Assembly (NCBI GenBank): GCA_030609245.1
Contig: JAUWCP010000162.1
Span: 1-5,702, forward strand
Length of the DNA stretch: 5,702 nucleotides
Source: Hyphomicrobium sp.
GTDB lineage: Bacteria > Pseudomonadota > Alphaproteobacteria > Rhizobiales > Hyphomicrobiaceae
Direction: 5' to 3'
Positions 4,975-5,702 of the stretch are shown one piece after another; within the stretch, counting starts at the first letter, position 1, and each line of letters starts with the position of its first letter. The notes under the pieces were generated by a model that was not told where the DNA came from, made no database searches, and saw only the letters and a program-made list of their open reading frames with translations. The position numbers were made by a program, and so were the translations under genes.

Positions 4975-5382
4975 ATGAGCCGAAAGATCCTGCTTGTCGC
5001 AGCCGCTGCCCTTATCGATCGCGATAACCGCGTGCTGATCACCCGCCGCCCGGACGGCAAATCGATGTCGGGGCTGTGGGAGTTCCCCGGCGGCAAGGTG
5101 GAGTCCACCGAGACGCCCGAGGCCGCACTCCGCCGCGAACTATTTGAGGAGCTTGGCATTGACGTCTGCGAGACGTGCCTTTCGCCGTTCACATTCGCAA
5201 GCCACGCCTACGACGCGTTTCACCTTCTGATGCCACTCTATCTCTGCCGGCAGTGGGACGGCACAGTTACCGCGCGTGAGGACCAGGAGATCGCGTGGGT
5301 TCGGGCGGCGCGGCTAACGCGCTATCCCATGCCGCCGGCAGATGAGCCGCTGATCGCCCCGCTACGCGATTTGTTGGGCTAG
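4975..5382 (+). CDS. mutT: 8-oxo-dGTP diphosphatase, Nudix hydrolase MutT
   Basis: A 135-residue Nudix protein of typical MutT length. The Nudix box GX5EX7REUXEEXGU is intact from Gly40 to Ile62: GKVESTE, then REL (54-56), EE (58-59) and GI (61-62). The preceding LWEFPGG (34-40) is typical of MutT. The expected role is hydrolysis of 8-oxo-dGTP to 8-oxo-dGMP in the cytoplasm, cleansing the nucleotide pool and complementing MutM, encoded about 2 kb away. The start is ATG at 4975, giving MSRKILLVAAAALID, where the Nudix fold begins; the frame is open upstream, but that would add an unlike, low-quality extension. There is no strong ribosome binding site. The TAG stop lies inside the terminal inverted repeat of repeat copy B. 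Other Nudix substrates cannot be excluded. Confidence 0.92.
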   Translation: MSRKILLVAAAALIDRDNRVLITRRPDGKSMSGLWEFPGGKVESTETPEAALRRELFEELGIDVCETCLSPFTFASHAYDAFHLLMPLYLCRQWDGTVTAREDQEIAWVRAARLTRYPMPPADEPLIAPLRDLLG

Positions 5383-5530
5383 AGCCTGATCGTTTCACTT
5401 GGAAGTTCTAATCGCGTCCAAGTGAAACGTGAATCAGTCTCTACACTTTTGATTGAGAGCAAGATTCACTTATCTGTCGGGAACCTTCTGGGCTTGGTAA
5501 GCGATTCCATCAAGAACGATCTTGCTCTAG
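5379..5530 (-). repeat. Palindromic interspersed repeat, copy B (inverted relative to copy A)
   Basis: Shares three long blocks with copy A in opposite orientation. Its termini are better preserved: CTAGAGCCTGATCGTT (5379-5394) against the complement of 5515-5530, CTAGAGCAAGATCGTT, matching 14 of 16. Internal stems are CGTTTCACTTGGA (5391-5403) with TCCAAGTGAAACG (5417-5429), 13 bp around a 13-base loop, and GTGAATC (5429-5435) with GATTCAC (5463-5469). Three GANTC sites (5431, 5463, 5503) match those of copy A. It fills almost the whole gap between the convergent mutT and methyltransferase genes and overlaps the mutT stop codon. It may work as a bidirectional 3'-end structure, although there is no T-run after the stem. 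Confidence 0.85.
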
Positions 5531-5536
5531 TCGACG

Positions 5537-5702
5537 CTACTCGCGAATCTTGCGCTCTGAAACGCCTAGCGCATCAGCAAGGCGCGTTTTAGCTGAACCT
5601 GGCCGCAATGGCTTGGGCTGGCTTTCGTCCGGCGCCCATGCAGTTAAATTGAGGATCTCGAAGGTGGCTGTTACGCGTCCGTCTAATTTCGAAAAGCGCT
5701 CC
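5537..5702 (-). CDS. SAM-dependent methyltransferase, BioC/NDUFAF5-like (C-terminal part, cut by window edge)
   Basis: Minus-strand frame open from the right edge to TAG at 5539-5537, giving the last 54 residues. The segment DGRVTATFEILNLTAWAPDE, then SQPKPLRPGSAKTRLADALG, resembles the C-terminus of alphaproteobacterial methyltransferases related to BioC and to the mitochondrial complex I assembly factor NDUFAF5. Those proteins typically end with a WAPHESQQKPLRPGSA-like stretch. The SAM-binding domain lies outside the window, so the activity cannot be judged here. The gene converges on mutT, with repeat copy B between them and only 6 bases from the repeat end to the stop. The assignment rests on recalled family resemblance of a short segment. 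Confidence 0.65.
   Translation of the reverse strand, partial: ERFSKLDGRVTATFEILNLTAWAPDESQPKPLRPGSAKTRLADALGVSERKIRE

Overview
The window looks like chromosomal DNA of an alphaproteobacterium, most likely of the Hyphomicrobiales (Rhizobiales) type. This rests on the high G+C content, an rpsT gene beside mutM and ubiE, a MutM of about 298 residues with the extra mid-domain segment common in alphaproteobacteria, and the C-terminus of a BioC/NDUFAF5-like methyltransferase of a kind found in this order. The genus cannot be fixed from the sequence alone.

Layout from left to right. Positions 1-146 are non-coding and lie downstream of rpsT. By alphaproteobacterial synteny dnaA would lie off the left edge, so this may be its upstream region. 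rpsT (ribosomal protein S20) is on the minus strand, with a long GC-rich leader and a candidate promoter. Two adjacent plus-strand genes follow (676-1260 and 1292-1939). They encode related six-helix membrane proteins of unknown function that share two signature motifs. mutM (minus) converges on them with only 10 bases between the stop codons. ubiE (plus) starts divergently from mutM across an 87-base gap that contains a 15-bp palindrome. A non-coding stretch (3722-4021) holds a palindromic repeat, copy A. Then come an exported cyclase-family amidohydrolase (minus), a divergent mutT (plus), a second, inverted copy of the repeat (copy B), and the 3' end of the methyltransferase gene (minus), cut by the window edge.

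Working together: MutM and MutT are two arms of the 8-oxoguanine (GO) defence, removing the lesion from DNA and cleansing the nucleotide pool. UbiE is a quinone-biosynthesis methyltransferase, and the partial gene at the right edge resembles respiratory complex I assembly methyltransferases, so much of the window relates to respiration and oxidative damage. The cyclase is predicted to be periplasmic and is probably an unrelated accessory gene.

The least explained parts are the repeat pair A/B and the tandem membrane-protein pair. The repeat is roughly 150-190 bp, with imperfect terminal inverted repeats, several conserved internal stems and three conserved GANTC sites. Both copies sit between convergent genes, and copy A carries an extra nested palindrome. 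I found no CRISPR array, tRNA, transposase or clear phage gene.
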